A DNA stretch of 64,000 nucleotides, taken from Ornithinibacillus caprae (GTDB lineage: Bacteria; Bacillota; Bacilli; Bacillales; Amphibacillaceae). The notes below the pieces were generated by a model. It was given only the letters and a program-made list of their open reading frames with translations. It was not told the DNA's origin and made no database searches. The translations under genes and the position numbers were made by a program. Shown piece after piece: positions 17,822-27,385 of the stretch; positions within the stretch are counted from its first letter, which is position 1, and every line of letters starts with the position of its first letter. The stretch is taken from the NCBI RefSeq assembly GCF_009728145.1, contig NZ_WOCA01000006.1, positions 124,001 to 188,000 of the forward strand, in the 5' to 3' direction.

Positions 17822-18226
17822 TTGAAGCCGGGAATGGAAATTGGCAGGAAGGAATCAATAGAAATAGAAGTGACCGAAGATATGTTTGCTAGTTTTGAAG
17901 GAAAAGTTGTACATCCAGCATATTCAACTGTAGCAATGGTTTACCATATGGAATGGGTGTCTAGAAAGATCATACTACCGTTTTTAGAGGATCATGAAGA
18001 GGGTATGGGAGCTGCAGTAGAACTAAAACATATTAATGCGTCACCAGTACATTCTAAAGTGAAATTAATCGCAACTCTTACAGAATATAAAGATCAACAA
18101 GTAATTACCAAGGTTGAAGCATATAATGAACAAGGGATTATTGGTAAAGGGATAGTTAAACAAGTAATTCTACCGAAAAAAGTGATTCAACAAAAACTAT
18201 CTGTACCAGAAAGTGAAAACATGTAA
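17822..18226 (+). CDS. FlK-like hotdog thioesterase
   Basis: 134 residues from the TTG at 17822, which has AAAAGGAG seven bases upstream; the in-frame GTG at 17795 would lack a ribosome site. The fold family is that of fluoroacetyl-CoA thioesterase. T36, E44 and H70 fall at exactly the spacing of the FlK catalytic triad (T42, E50, H76; constant offset of six). It probably hydrolyses a CoA ester made in this pathway, for instance to free CoA from a blocked or toxic aromatic acyl-CoA. Substrate unknown. First gene of the PheDH unit. Confidence 0.8.
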   Translation: MKPGMEIGRKESIEIEVTEDMFASFEGKVVHPAYSTVAMVYHMEWVSRKIILPFLEDHEEGMGAAVELKHINASPVHSKVKLIATLTEYKDQQVITKVEAYNEQGIIGKGIVKQVILPKKVIQQKLSVPESENM

Positions 18227-18252
18227 AAGAATCCTCGCGTAGGAGGTTTTTT

Positions 18253-19392
18253 ATGGGATTAATAGAAGGGTTATCAATAGATGAAGAATTTACACTCTTA
18301 GATAAAATGTCCGAACACGAACAGATTGTATTTTGTAATAATCCAAACTCAGGGTTACGGGCAATTATTGCAATACATAATACAACATTAGGACCAGCAC
18401 TTGGAGGATGTAGAATGCATCCTTATCAAAGTATAGAAGAGGCTTTGGAAGATGTGCTTCGTCTTTCAAAAGGTATGACTTATAAATGTGCTGCAGCAGA
18501 TGTTGACTTTGGTGGTGGAAAAGCCGTCATCATCGGCGATCCCCTCACAGACAAAACACCAGAACTATTCCGCTCATTTGGCCAATATGTTGACTCACTC
18601 GGAGGCCGATTTTATACAGGAACTGACATGGGTACAACCATGGATGATTTTATTCAGGCAATGAAAGAAACTACTAATATTGTTGGGGTGCCAGAAGCAT
18701 ATGGAGGAGGCGGTGATTCTTCCATCCCTACTGCCATGGGAGTGCTATACGGTATCCAGGCAACAAACCAAGCCTTATTTGGAAAACAGAAACTTAATGG
18801 GGTCTCCTATGCTATACAGGGACTCGGTAAAGTGGGCTTTAAGGTAGCCGAGCGATTGCTAGATGAAGGAGCGAGCATCGTTGTAACAGATGTAAGTGAA
18901 GAAAAATTGCAGGCTATAAACAAAAAAGCAACTCAAACCGCTGGGAATGTCCAAATAGTTGAACAAACCAAAATCTACTCTCAGGATGTGGATATATTTG
19001 TACCGTGTGCAGTTGGTGGAGTGATTAATGATGATACGATTAACCAATTAAAAGCTAAAGCAATTGTTGGTTCCACTAATAACCAATTGAAATCAGAAGA
19101 GCATGGAAAAAAAATATCAGAAAAAGGTATATTATATGCACCTGACTACATTGTGAATGCTGGTGGACTTATACAGGTAGCAGATGAATTATATGGTGCG
19201 AATAAAGAACGAGTTCTTGCAAAGACGAAAGAAATCTATCATGTGATCCTCGAAGTCTACCAACAAGCAGAAATCCACCAAATAACAACTAATGAAGCTG
19301 CAAATCGAATATGTGAAAGAATTATCGCTGAGAAAGCGAGAAGAAATAGTTTTTATACGAGGTCTATTAAACCTAAATGGGATATACGATAA
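18253..19392 (+). CDS. Phenylalanine dehydrogenase
   Basis: 379-residue NAD-dependent amino acid dehydrogenase of the Glu/Leu/Phe/Val family, converting L-phenylalanine to phenylpyruvate and ammonia. Catalytic K78, K90 and D125 are present, and the Rossmann motif is GLGKVG at 190-195. The two positions that separate phenylalanine from leucine dehydrogenases in Bacillus enzymes are Gly and Leu here (G123 in YTGTDMG, L306 in [11 protein letters not shown]), as in phenylalanine dehydrogenase, where leucine dehydrogenase has Ala and Val. The insertion [13 protein letters not shown] also matches the phenylalanine enzymes. AGGAGG precedes the start; E1 genes follow. Confidence 0.9.
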   Translation: MGLIEGLSIDEEFTLLDKMSEHEQIVFCNNPNSGLRAIIAIHNTTLGPALGGCRMHPYQSIEEALEDVLRLSKGMTYKCAAADVDFGGGKAVIIGDPLTDKTPELFRSFGQYVDSLGGRFYTGTDMGTTMDDFIQAMKETTNIVGVPEAYGGGGDSSIPTAMGVLYGIQATNQALFGKQKLNGVSYAIQGLGKVGFKVAERLLDEGASIVVTDVSEEKLQAINKKATQTAGNVQIVEQTKIYSQDVDIFVPCAVGGVINDDTINQLKAKAIVGSTNNQLKSEEHGKKISEKGILYAPDYIVNAGGLIQVADELYGANKERVLAKTKEIYHVILEVYQQAEIHQITTNEAANRICERIIAEKARRNSFYTRSIKPKWDIR

Positions 19393-19421
19393 TGTAGTTT
19401 ACTAGAATTGGAGGTTTCGGC

Positions 19422-20477
19422 ATGGAGAATAATTTTCCTATCCTGAAAATAATGGATGATCAAGGTAATTTATTGGAAGAATCGTACAGGGAAAAGTTAG
19501 ATAAACAGCTGGTTTACCAATTTTATTACCATATGTGTAGAATTCGTACGTTTGATCAGAAGGCGAAAAATCTACAACGACAGGGACGAATAGGAACATA
19601 TCCGCCGTTTGAAGGGCAGGAAGCAGCACAGGTTGGAAGTGCATTAGCTTTAGGGCCAAATGATTGGATGTTTCCGACCTATCGTGATCATGGAGCGATG
19701 TTAACATTTGGGTCTGATATGATAAGAACTTTTCTGTATTGGAATGGAAGAGTAGAGGGGTGTGTGCCTCCTAATGGGAAAAACATCTTCCCTGCAGCTG
19801 TTCCGATAGCAACACAATTACCACATGCTGCAGGTGCTGCTTGGGCAGAAAAAAGAAAAGGGACCAATAATGTATCGATTGTGTACTTTGGAGATGGAGC
19901 AACATCAGAAGGTGATTTCCATGAAGGGTTAAACTTTGCTAGTGTCTTTCAAACACCAACGATCTTTTTTAATCAAAATAATCGGTATGCTATTTCGGTT
20001 CCGTTTGATAAACAAATGAATTCAAAAACAATAGCCCAAAAAGCTATTGCCTATGAAATACCTAGTGTAAGAATTGATGGAAATGATTGTTTTTCCGTTT
20101 ATTTTGAAACAAAAAAAGCGGTTGAGCGAGCAAGAAATGGTGAGGGTCCAACGTTGATTGAAGCAGTAACTTGGCGAACAGGAGCTCATACTACTGCAGA
20201 TGATCCAACTAAATATCGACCACAGGATCAAGGGAAGGATATTGTAGAACCAATTACTCGTCTAGAGCGATTTATGAAGAACTACGGTTTTTGGAATGAA
20301 GCAGAAATTACGCAAATGAAGATGAATATCGAAGAAGAAGTGGAAGCGGCTGTTAAAGGGATGGAAGAATATCCAAAAGCGAAAGTAGAAGATTTATTTG
20401 ATCATGTATATGCAAATCCTCCAAAGCAATTGCAGGAACAAAAAGACACTTACTTGGAACTATTAAGGAGGGAATAA
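19422..20477 (+). CDS. 2-oxoacid dehydrogenase E1 component, alpha subunit
   Basis: 351-residue thiamine-diphosphate enzyme subunit, similar to PdhA. The ThDP motif runs from GDG (157-159) to NN (186-187); PTYRDHGAML and the HAAGAAWAEKRKG segment are typical. It works with the beta subunit to decarboxylate a 2-oxoacid and load the acyl group on a lipoyl-E2. Because it sits one gene after phenylalanine dehydrogenase and under a paa-type operator, phenylpyruvate is the likely substrate, giving phenylacetyl-CoA. No E2 or E3 gene is nearby. A pyruvate or branched-chain role cannot be excluded from sequence alone. Confidence 0.88.
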   Translation: MENNFPILKIMDDQGNLLEESYREKLDKQLVYQFYYHMCRIRTFDQKAKNLQRQGRIGTYPPFEGQEAAQVGSALALGPNDWMFPTYRDHGAMLTFGSDMIRTFLYWNGRVEGCVPPNGKNIFPAAVPIATQLPHAAGAAWAEKRKGTNNVSIVYFGDGATSEGDFHEGLNFASVFQTPTIFFNQNNRYAISVPFDKQMNSKTIAQKAIAYEIPSVRIDGNDCFSVYFETKKAVERARNGEGPTLIEAVTWRTGAHTTADDPTKYRPQDQGKDIVEPITRLERFMKNYGFWNEAEITQMKMNIEEEVEAAVKGMEEYPKAKVEDLFDHVYANPPKQLQEQKDTYLELLRRE

Positions 20478-20478
20478 T

Positions 20479-21498
20479 ATGGCTACACAGGTAAAAAAAA
20501 CACCTCAACAGAATGCTGTTACAGAGAAAATGACACTGATTCAAGCGATTAATGATGGAATGAAAACGGTACTTGAAAATGATCAGATGACTCTGATTTT
20601 AGGGGAGGACGTTGGTAAAAACGGAGGAGTTTTCCGTGCAACGGATGGGCTACAAGAACAATTTGGAGAGGATCGTGTAGTCGATACCCCTCTATCAGAA
20701 TCAGGTATTATCGGAACCTCTGTCGGTCTTGCTGTAAATGGGTTCAAACCGATTGCAGAGATTCAATTTATGGGCTTTATTTATCCGGCATATGATCAAA
20801 TTATGACTCATGTATCTCGTTTGCGAATGAAAACAATGGGGCATTTCTCGGTTCCTATGGTAATTAGGGCGCCCTATGGAGCGGGAGTTCGAGCTCCAGA
20901 AGTACACTCTGATTCTGCAGAAGTACTTTTTACTCACATGCCGGGGTTAAAAGTCGTTTGTCCAGCAACGCCACACGATGCAAAAGGATTATTGATTGCA
21001 GCAGTAGAAGATCCCGACCCAGTATTATATCTCGAGCCAATGCGTAGCTACCGTTCAACTAAAGAAGAAGTACCGGTAGATTCATACAGTATAGAAATTG
21101 GAAAAGGAAACATTCGCAAGGAAGGGAATGATGTTACGGTTATTGCTTGGGGAGCGATGATCCCAACTGTGGAAAAAGCGGTACAGCAAATAGAACGAAA
21201 TGGGGTGAGTTGTGAAGTAATTGATTTACGCACATTGTATCCATTAGACAGAAACATCATTGCAGAGTCTGTTCAAAAAACTGGTAGAGCTGTGGTTGTA
21301 CATGAGGCTCATGCTACTAGTGGTCTTGGGAATGATATAGTATCTGTGATTAATGATACGTCATTTCTTTACTTGAAGGCTCCAATCGAGAGAGTAACAG
21401 GATTTGATGTTCCAGTACCATTCTTTGCTTTGGAGGAACATTACCTTCCGACACCAAAGCGTGTCCAAATAGCTATTGAAAAAGTAGTTCATTTTTAG
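20479..21498 (+). CDS. 2-oxoacid dehydrogenase E1 component, beta subunit
   Basis: 339-residue E1 beta (PdhB/BkdAB-like). LGEDVGKNGGVFRAT, TPLSESGIIG and the C-terminal transketolase-like domain with VHEAHATSGLG are clear family marks. It begins two bases after the alpha subunit's stop, with AAGGAGG inside the end of that gene, so the two are cotranslated. The N-terminal ~17 residues are longer than in many homologues. The unit ends here; no lipoyl-domain gene follows, so a shared E2/E3 from another complex would be needed. Confidence 0.9.
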   Translation: MATQVKKTPQQNAVTEKMTLIQAINDGMKTVLENDQMTLILGEDVGKNGGVFRATDGLQEQFGEDRVVDTPLSESGIIGTSVGLAVNGFKPIAEIQFMGFIYPAYDQIMTHVSRLRMKTMGHFSVPMVIRAPYGAGVRAPEVHSDSAEVLFTHMPGLKVVCPATPHDAKGLLIAAVEDPDPVLYLEPMRSYRSTKEEVPVDSYSIEIGKGNIRKEGNDVTVIAWGAMIPTVEKAVQQIERNGVSCEVIDLRTLYPLDRNIIAESVQKTGRAVVVHEAHATSGLGNDIVSVINDTSFLYLKAPIERVTGFDVPVPFFALEEHYLPTPKRVQIAIEKVVHF

Positions 21499-21680
21499 CG
21501 TTAAAGTTAATTTTCTTGGCATGCTTAAGCAGAACCTAGCTCTTTCAATAAATGCTTGCATCAAGAGTATAGGGCTTCTTAAAATTTCAAGAATCCCTTT
21601 AACCATAACCAAGTTTTTAAACGATTAGGAAAATGTAACTAGAAAAATAAAAAATTTATAAATCCTTACAACCTCTAATG

Positions 21681-21694
21681 GGTAAGCGTTTACA
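21681..21694 (+). promoter_or_regulatory. cre-like CcpA site
   Basis: GGTAAGCGTTTACA matches the cre consensus TGWAANCGNTNWCA at 13 of 14 positions. It lies 25 bases before the -35 box of the ABC importer promoter, so it could serve carbon control of this importer. Confidence 0.5.
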
Positions 21695-21719
21695 AAATTG
21701 TAAAATATTTTAGAATTGC

Positions 21720-21747
21720 TTGACTCCGGTTAAGAGTATGATATAAT
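21720..21747 (+). promoter_or_regulatory. Promoter of the ABC importer operon
   Basis: TTGACT (-35), 16-base spacer, TATAAT (-10), about 50 bases before the ribosome site AAGGGGG of the substrate-binding protein gene. Confidence 0.75.
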
Positions 21748-21795
21748 TTGTCAAATATATTTTGAATATTATATGAAAATAAGGGGGAATACGTA

Positions 21796-22794
21796 ATGAA
21801 GAGATGGCTTCAGTTAATGGTTTTAGCAATGATTAGCGTCTTAGTATTAGCTGCATGTGACGATAGTACGAGCGGAGATGGTGATGGAAAAACGTTTAAA
21901 ATCGGAGCATCACAAATAGTAGAGCATCCATCGCTTGATCGAGCATATGAAGGTTTTCAAGCTGCATTAGAAGATGCGGGATTAGATGTAGAGTATGACT
22001 TTCAAAGTGCTCAAGGAGATCAAAACAATGTTAAACCGATCTCAGATGGTTTTGTAGCGGACGGTGTAGATATGATTTTTGCAAATTCAACACCTAGTGC
22101 GTTGGGAGCATTACAAGCTACTGAAAACACGAAGGATATTCCAGTATTATTTACATCAGTTACAGATGCTGTAGATGCTGGTTTGGTAGCTGCAATGGAT
22201 GAACCAGGCGAAAATATAACTGGGGTTGTTGACCTTCATCCAGATGCAATTCAAGAAACTGTGAAATTTATAGATACGTATTTCCAAGATGCAACAGTAG
22301 GATTGATTTATAACGCTGGTGAACAAAACTCCGTGACTCAAATTGAAGCAGTAAAATCTGCTGCTGAAGGTACTAGTTTAAGTTTTGAAGAGCGTACAGT
22401 AGCAAACTCTTCAGAAGTACAACAAGCAGCAACTACATTAGTTAGTGATATTGATGTATTTTATATCGTTACCGATAACACAGTTGTTTCTGCATTAGAA
22501 AGTGTTGTGGGGGTAGCAAATGATCAAGATATACCTTTAGTTGTAGGGGAACCAGATTCTTTAGCAAAAGGCGGCTTTGTCACTTACGGAATTGACTACT
22601 ACACCATTGGTTATCGTACAGGGGAAATGGCTGTTGAGATCTTAACAGGGGAAAAAACAACTCAGGACATCGATGTGGAATATCCACCAGAAATTCAACT
22701 ATTTATCAATAAAGAAGCGGTGGAAGAGCAAGCTGTTGAATGGGTTGATGCATGGGATGATGAAGCACAATTTGTAGAGTCGGAAGAAGAATAA
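21796..22794 (+). CDS. ABC importer substrate-binding lipoprotein, TrpX-like
   Basis: 332-residue lipoprotein with a signal peptide and lipobox LVLAAC (Cys at about 21), then a two-lobed periplasmic-binding domain of the TrpX/ABC_sub_bind family (KIGASQIVEHPSLDRAYEGF start). Family members of the TrpXYZ group have been linked to aromatic amino acids. Encoded right after the phenylalanine dehydrogenase and E1 genes, it plausibly captures phenylalanine or a related aromatic compound at the cell surface. The acidic C-terminal tail is a loose end. Confidence 0.85.
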   Translation: MKRWLQLMVLAMISVLVLAACDDSTSGDGDGKTFKIGASQIVEHPSLDRAYEGFQAALEDAGLDVEYDFQSAQGDQNNVKPISDGFVADGVDMIFANSTPSALGALQATENTKDIPVLFTSVTDAVDAGLVAAMDEPGENITGVVDLHPDAIQETVKFIDTYFQDATVGLIYNAGEQNSVTQIEAVKSAAEGTSLSFEERTVANSSEVQQAATTLVSDIDVFYIVTDNTVVSALESVVGVANDQDIPLVVGEPDSLAKGGFVTYGIDYYTIGYRTGEMAVEILTGEKTTQDIDVEYPPEIQLFINKEAVEEQAVEWVDAWDDEAQFVESEEE

Positions 22795-22825
22795 ATCAAT
22801 AAAATTTCATTGAGTAAATAAATGC

Positions 22826-22851
22826 AAAGCAGGCTCAAGCCTGCTTTGTTA
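22826..22851 (+). terminator. Internal terminator/attenuator between binding protein and permease
   Basis: Nine-bp stem AAAGCAGGC / GCCTGCTTT with a four-base loop, followed by a weak GTTATT tail. It probably lets the binding protein be made in excess of the membrane parts, a usual pattern in ABC importers. Confidence 0.65.
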
Positions 22852-22896
22852 TTCTAAGAAACTTACTAAAATAGTGCGAGAAGGGGGACATCAAGG

Positions 22897-23883
22897 GTGC
22901 TGTTATCATTATTTGGTGCTATTGAATCAGGAATTATATATGGAATTATGGCTTTAGGTGTATACCTTACCTTCCGCGTTTTGGATTTTCCTGATTTAAC
23001 GGTTGACGGTAGTTTCGTTACTGGTGCAGGAGTAGCAGCCATTTCTATCGTAAATGGTGTATCACCAATTGTTGCTACTATGCTTGCGATAATCGCTGGA
23101 TTTATTGCAGGATGTATAACGGGATTACTTCATACAAAAGGAAAAATTAATGCGCTTCTATCTGGGATTTTGATGATGATCGCTCTATATTCCATTAATT
23201 TACGAATAATGGCTTCACCAACCGTATCCTTATTAGGTGAATCTACTATTTTTAGACAGCTACAACCATTATGGTCTGCAGTTGGTCTTGATTCATTTTT
23301 CAATGGTATTTTACAACTATTCGGTGCAGATAGAGTACCGTCAACGTGGGTAATTGTATTCTTTATGATTGTTGTTGTACTAATAATTAAATTTTTAACT
23401 GATTATTTCTTGAAAACCGAGGTTGGCTTAGCATTAAGAGCAACCGGGGATAATAAACGTATGATCCGAAGTTTTTCCGCTAATACCGATAATTTAATCA
23501 TTGTCGGAGTGGGTATTTCTAATGCGATGGTAGCACTCTCAGGGGCATTAATTGCACAGCATGGTGGATTTGCTGATGTGCAAATGGGGATCGGAATGAT
23601 CGTCATTGGTCTTGCTTCGGTTATTATTGGGGAAGCACTGTTTGGTAAAAAGACCATTGCTATTGCAACTATTGCGGTTATTGGTGGAGCAGTCATCTAT
23701 CGAATCGTAGTTACATTAGCGCTTCGTGTTGATTTCTTGGAAACAGGTGATATGAAATTAATAACTGCAGTACTTGTTATTGTTGCCTTAGTTGCACCAA
23801 AAATCATGAACGCTCGGAAAGAACAAAAAAGACGCTTACGTAAACGAGCAGAATTAAGCACACAAATAGAGGAGGCATCGTGA
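22897..23883 (+). CDS. ABC importer permease, TrpY-like
   Basis: 328-residue integral membrane protein (branched-chain amino acid/ribose-type permease family, BPD_transp_2) with about eight hydrophobic segments. LRATGDNKRMIRSF is the cytoplasmic coupling loop. GTG start with GAAGGGGG upstream. It pairs with the TrpX-like protein before it and the ATPase after it. Confidence 0.88.
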   Translation: MLLSLFGAIESGIIYGIMALGVYLTFRVLDFPDLTVDGSFVTGAGVAAISIVNGVSPIVATMLAIIAGFIAGCITGLLHTKGKINALLSGILMMIALYSINLRIMASPTVSLLGESTIFRQLQPLWSAVGLDSFFNGILQLFGADRVPSTWVIVFFMIVVVLIIKFLTDYFLKTEVGLALRATGDNKRMIRSFSANTDNLIIVGVGISNAMVALSGALIAQHGGFADVQMGIGMIVIGLASVIIGEALFGKKTIAIATIAVIGGAVIYRIVVTLALRVDFLETGDMKLITAVLVIVALVAPKIMNARKEQKRRLRKRAELSTQIEEAS

Positions 23884-23884
23884 T

Positions 23885-24679
23885 ATGCTAAATCTAAGCA
23901 ATATCTCTATTACATTTAACGAAGGAACACCAGATGAAAAAAAAGCCTTACAACGTATAAACCTTGAGCTGAAACAAGGGGAATTCGTTACGGTGATTGG
24001 GAGTAATGGTGCTGGGAAGTCGACACTAATGAATGTTATTTCGGGTAATCTAGCTCCAGACGTAGGTGATGTATCCATCGCGAATAATAAGGTTACTTTT
24101 TTACCAGAGTATAAACGTTCTACGATGATCGGTCGTGTTTTCCAAGATCCAATGGCTGGTACAGCACCTTCGATGACGATTGAAGAGAACTTAGCGATGG
24201 CTTACTCAAGAAATAAAAAACGAAAATTAAAGCTAGGTGTATCGAAAAAAAGAAAAGAGTACTTTCGTGAATATTTAACAACCTTAAATCTAGGTTTGGA
24301 AGATCGCTTAAATGCAAAGGTGGGGTTGCTTTCGGGTGGAGAACGACAAGCGCTCTCTTTATTAATGGCAACATTTACTGAGCCAAATATTTTATTACTT
24401 GATGAACATACAGCCGCACTTGATCCTTCTCGTGCTGAATTAATCACTAAAATTACACAAGATGTGGTACAAAAGTTTGGATTAACCACATTGATGGTCA
24501 CACATAATATGCAGCAAGCATTAGATCTAGGAAATCGACTCATTATGATGGATAAAGGCCAAATTATTTTAGATATTAATGGCGATAAGAAACAACAGTT
24601 AACCATCGAAGACTTATTACAGGAGTTTAAACGTATTCGAGGGGAACAGTTTGAAAGTGATCGGGCAGTACTCGGTTAA
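23885..24679 (+). CDS. ABC importer ATP-binding protein, TrpZ-like
   Basis: 264-residue ATPase: Walker A GSNGAGKST near 39-47, signature LSGGERQ, Walker B ILLLDEHTAALDP, and the H-loop THNMQQAL. The ATG lies one base after the permease stop. A terminator follows at once, so this ends the importer operon. Confidence 0.93.
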   Translation: MLNLSNISITFNEGTPDEKKALQRINLELKQGEFVTVIGSNGAGKSTLMNVISGNLAPDVGDVSIANNKVTFLPEYKRSTMIGRVFQDPMAGTAPSMTIEENLAMAYSRNKKRKLKLGVSKKRKEYFREYLTTLNLGLEDRLNAKVGLLSGGERQALSLLMATFTEPNILLLDEHTAALDPSRAELITKITQDVVQKFGLTTLMVTHNMQQALDLGNRLIMMDKGQIILDINGDKKQQLTIEDLLQEFKRIRGEQFESDRAVLG

Positions 24680-24687
24680 ACGATATG

Positions 24688-24717
24688 AACGTCACATGTG
24701 TGGCGTTTTTATTTTTT
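24688..24717 (+). terminator. Terminator of the ABC importer operon
   Basis: Nine-bp stem AACGTCACA / TGTGGCGTT (one G-U pair), then TTTATTTTTT. Confidence 0.85.
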
Positions 24718-24838
24718 GAGAGTAGATTTTTTCTAATCAATGGTGCGAACTGAAGCTCTTGTTTGTCATTCTAAGAACCAATCTAACCCCCTTTACATAG
24801 CCTAATTTTAAACGAGTTGAATTATGTGAAGGGGATTG

Positions 24839-25465
24839 ATGTATGTGGAAAAACCAATTATTCATTCGAATCCACCAGTTGAAGAAGTAAAAAGTGTTCG
24901 TCAGCCTAAAATAAGCACAGAAGCAGTAGTTGGCACAGATTCCATGATTATTGGAGACATTACGGTAGCGGATGATGTTTTTATTGGCTTTAAGAATTTA
25001 CTTCGAGCAGATTCTGGATATCCTTATTTCATAGGTGATTATACGAACATTCAAGATTATGTACTTATGCATGTCCACCCCGGTAGCGAACACGTAGAAA
25101 TCGGTGGAAAAAAATGGGGTGTTTATTTAGAAGGGGAAAATAGTGTTCTTCACCATGCAGCCGTACATGGACCACTTTTCATTGGAAGGAACACATTCAT
25201 TGGTCAGCATGCAAACATTTATGGTGCAGTTATTGGAAGGGATTGTGTTATTATGCACGGGGCCACCGTAACAAATCACGTCATTATTGGTGACAACCGC
25301 TTTGTTGCGCCAGGCCAGTCAGTTTGGAAGCAAGAAGATGCTGATCAATTACCACCAGTTCCAGATAAATATAAGGATTTAAACCAATACATTGTCGACC
25401 ACTATTACCGACTAGGAAAATCTTATGATCATCATACACCATTGGCATTTTCTAAGGGTGATTGA
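24839..25465 (+). CDS. Gamma-carbonic anhydrase, Cam-like
   Basis: 208-residue left-handed beta-helix protein. The conserved Arg (LRADSG), and H78, H105 and H110 with the Cam spacing (H-x4-H within LHHAAVHG) suggest a working zinc/iron site for CO2 hydration. The KKWGVYLEGENSVLHH stretch resembles the archaeal Cam/CcmM group, unlike the shorter PaaY-like protein at 5.4 kb. The acidic loop with the Glu proton shuttle of Cam is not apparent. GAAGGGG precedes the ATG closely; a GTG six bases on is an alternative start. Confidence 0.82.
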   Translation: MYVEKPIIHSNPPVEEVKSVRQPKISTEAVVGTDSMIIGDITVADDVFIGFKNLLRADSGYPYFIGDYTNIQDYVLMHVHPGSEHVEIGGKKWGVYLEGENSVLHHAAVHGPLFIGRNTFIGQHANIYGAVIGRDCVIMHGATVTNHVIIGDNRFVAPGQSVWKQEDADQLPPVPDKYKDLNQYIVDHYYRLGKSYDHHTPLAFSKGD

Positions 25466-25638
25466 GAGCAGACCGTTCAAGAGAGAAGCCGTCACAAATA
25501 GCCACTTGAAATGGGATGGACTATTCGCTGATAACTGTAATATGTGCTAGAATCCAGCAGGGAAATGCTGAATAAATAAAAAATCCGATGAAAAACCAGC
25601 AAAAGAAGCGCTGATTATATATCCAAGCAACCAACATA

Positions 25639-25668
25639 AAAAGGCTTTCCACCTAAGGAAAGCCTTTT
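25639..25668 (-). terminator. Bidirectional terminator downstream of gdhA
   Basis: Ten-bp stem AAGGCTTTCC / GGAAAGCCTT with A- and T-runs on both sides. It lies a few bases after the leftward glutamate dehydrogenase stop and also closes the rightward carbonic anhydrase transcript. Confidence 0.85.
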
Positions 25669-25671
25669 ATA

Positions 25672-27057
<1,386 letters not shown>

Positions 27058-27329
27058 CTAATTTATCTATATAATTAATTGTAAGTACTAGCTATTATGA
27101 CTAGGTGTTAATTATATCAAAAATAAAAGTAAGATGAGAAGTAAAAAAGATTTAACGATTTTGTTACGAAGTTTATGCTGTCTGTAGTACAGCCAAAGTT
27201 TGCCATAAAAGCTTTAACAAAATCCCTATATTTATAGGATAATCGGATTATCTATTACTAGTCATTTTTTTCGTCTTTTCTACATTCTGTTTTGTTAAAA
27301 TAAAGGCAGATAATTTTTCTAAATTTTTA

Positions 27330-27360
27330 TTGACCTTTACGTAACGTGAATCTCTATAGT
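27330..27360 (+). promoter_or_regulatory. MerR-type promoter with 19-bp spacer
   Basis: TTGACC (-35) and TATAGT (-10) are separated by 19 bases, the stretched spacing used by MerR activators. A near-palindrome TTTACGT-A-ACGTGAA sits in the spacer. The gene it drives encodes a MerR protein, so autoregulation is likely. The remaining intergenic stretch 27049-27329 shows no other feature. Confidence 0.75.
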
Positions 27361-27385
27361 AGAGAAAAAGGAGATGAGGTTAGGT

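Noticed and set aside
18253-19392. Leucine dehydrogenase annotation
   Set aside because: The two specificity positions are Gly and Leu, as in phenylalanine dehydrogenases, and the GLIQVADE and [13 protein letters not shown] stretches match them; leucine dehydrogenases have Ala and Val and GGVINVADE.
21563-21600. Terminator after E1 beta
   Set aside because: AGGGCTTCTT/AAGAATCCCT can pair with a mismatch but is followed by no T-run, so I do not claim a terminator there.
24202-24606. 134-codon antisense frame inside the ABC ATPase gene
   Set aside because: It is a mirror of the conserved ATPase coding sequence, has no ribosome site and no recognisable motif.
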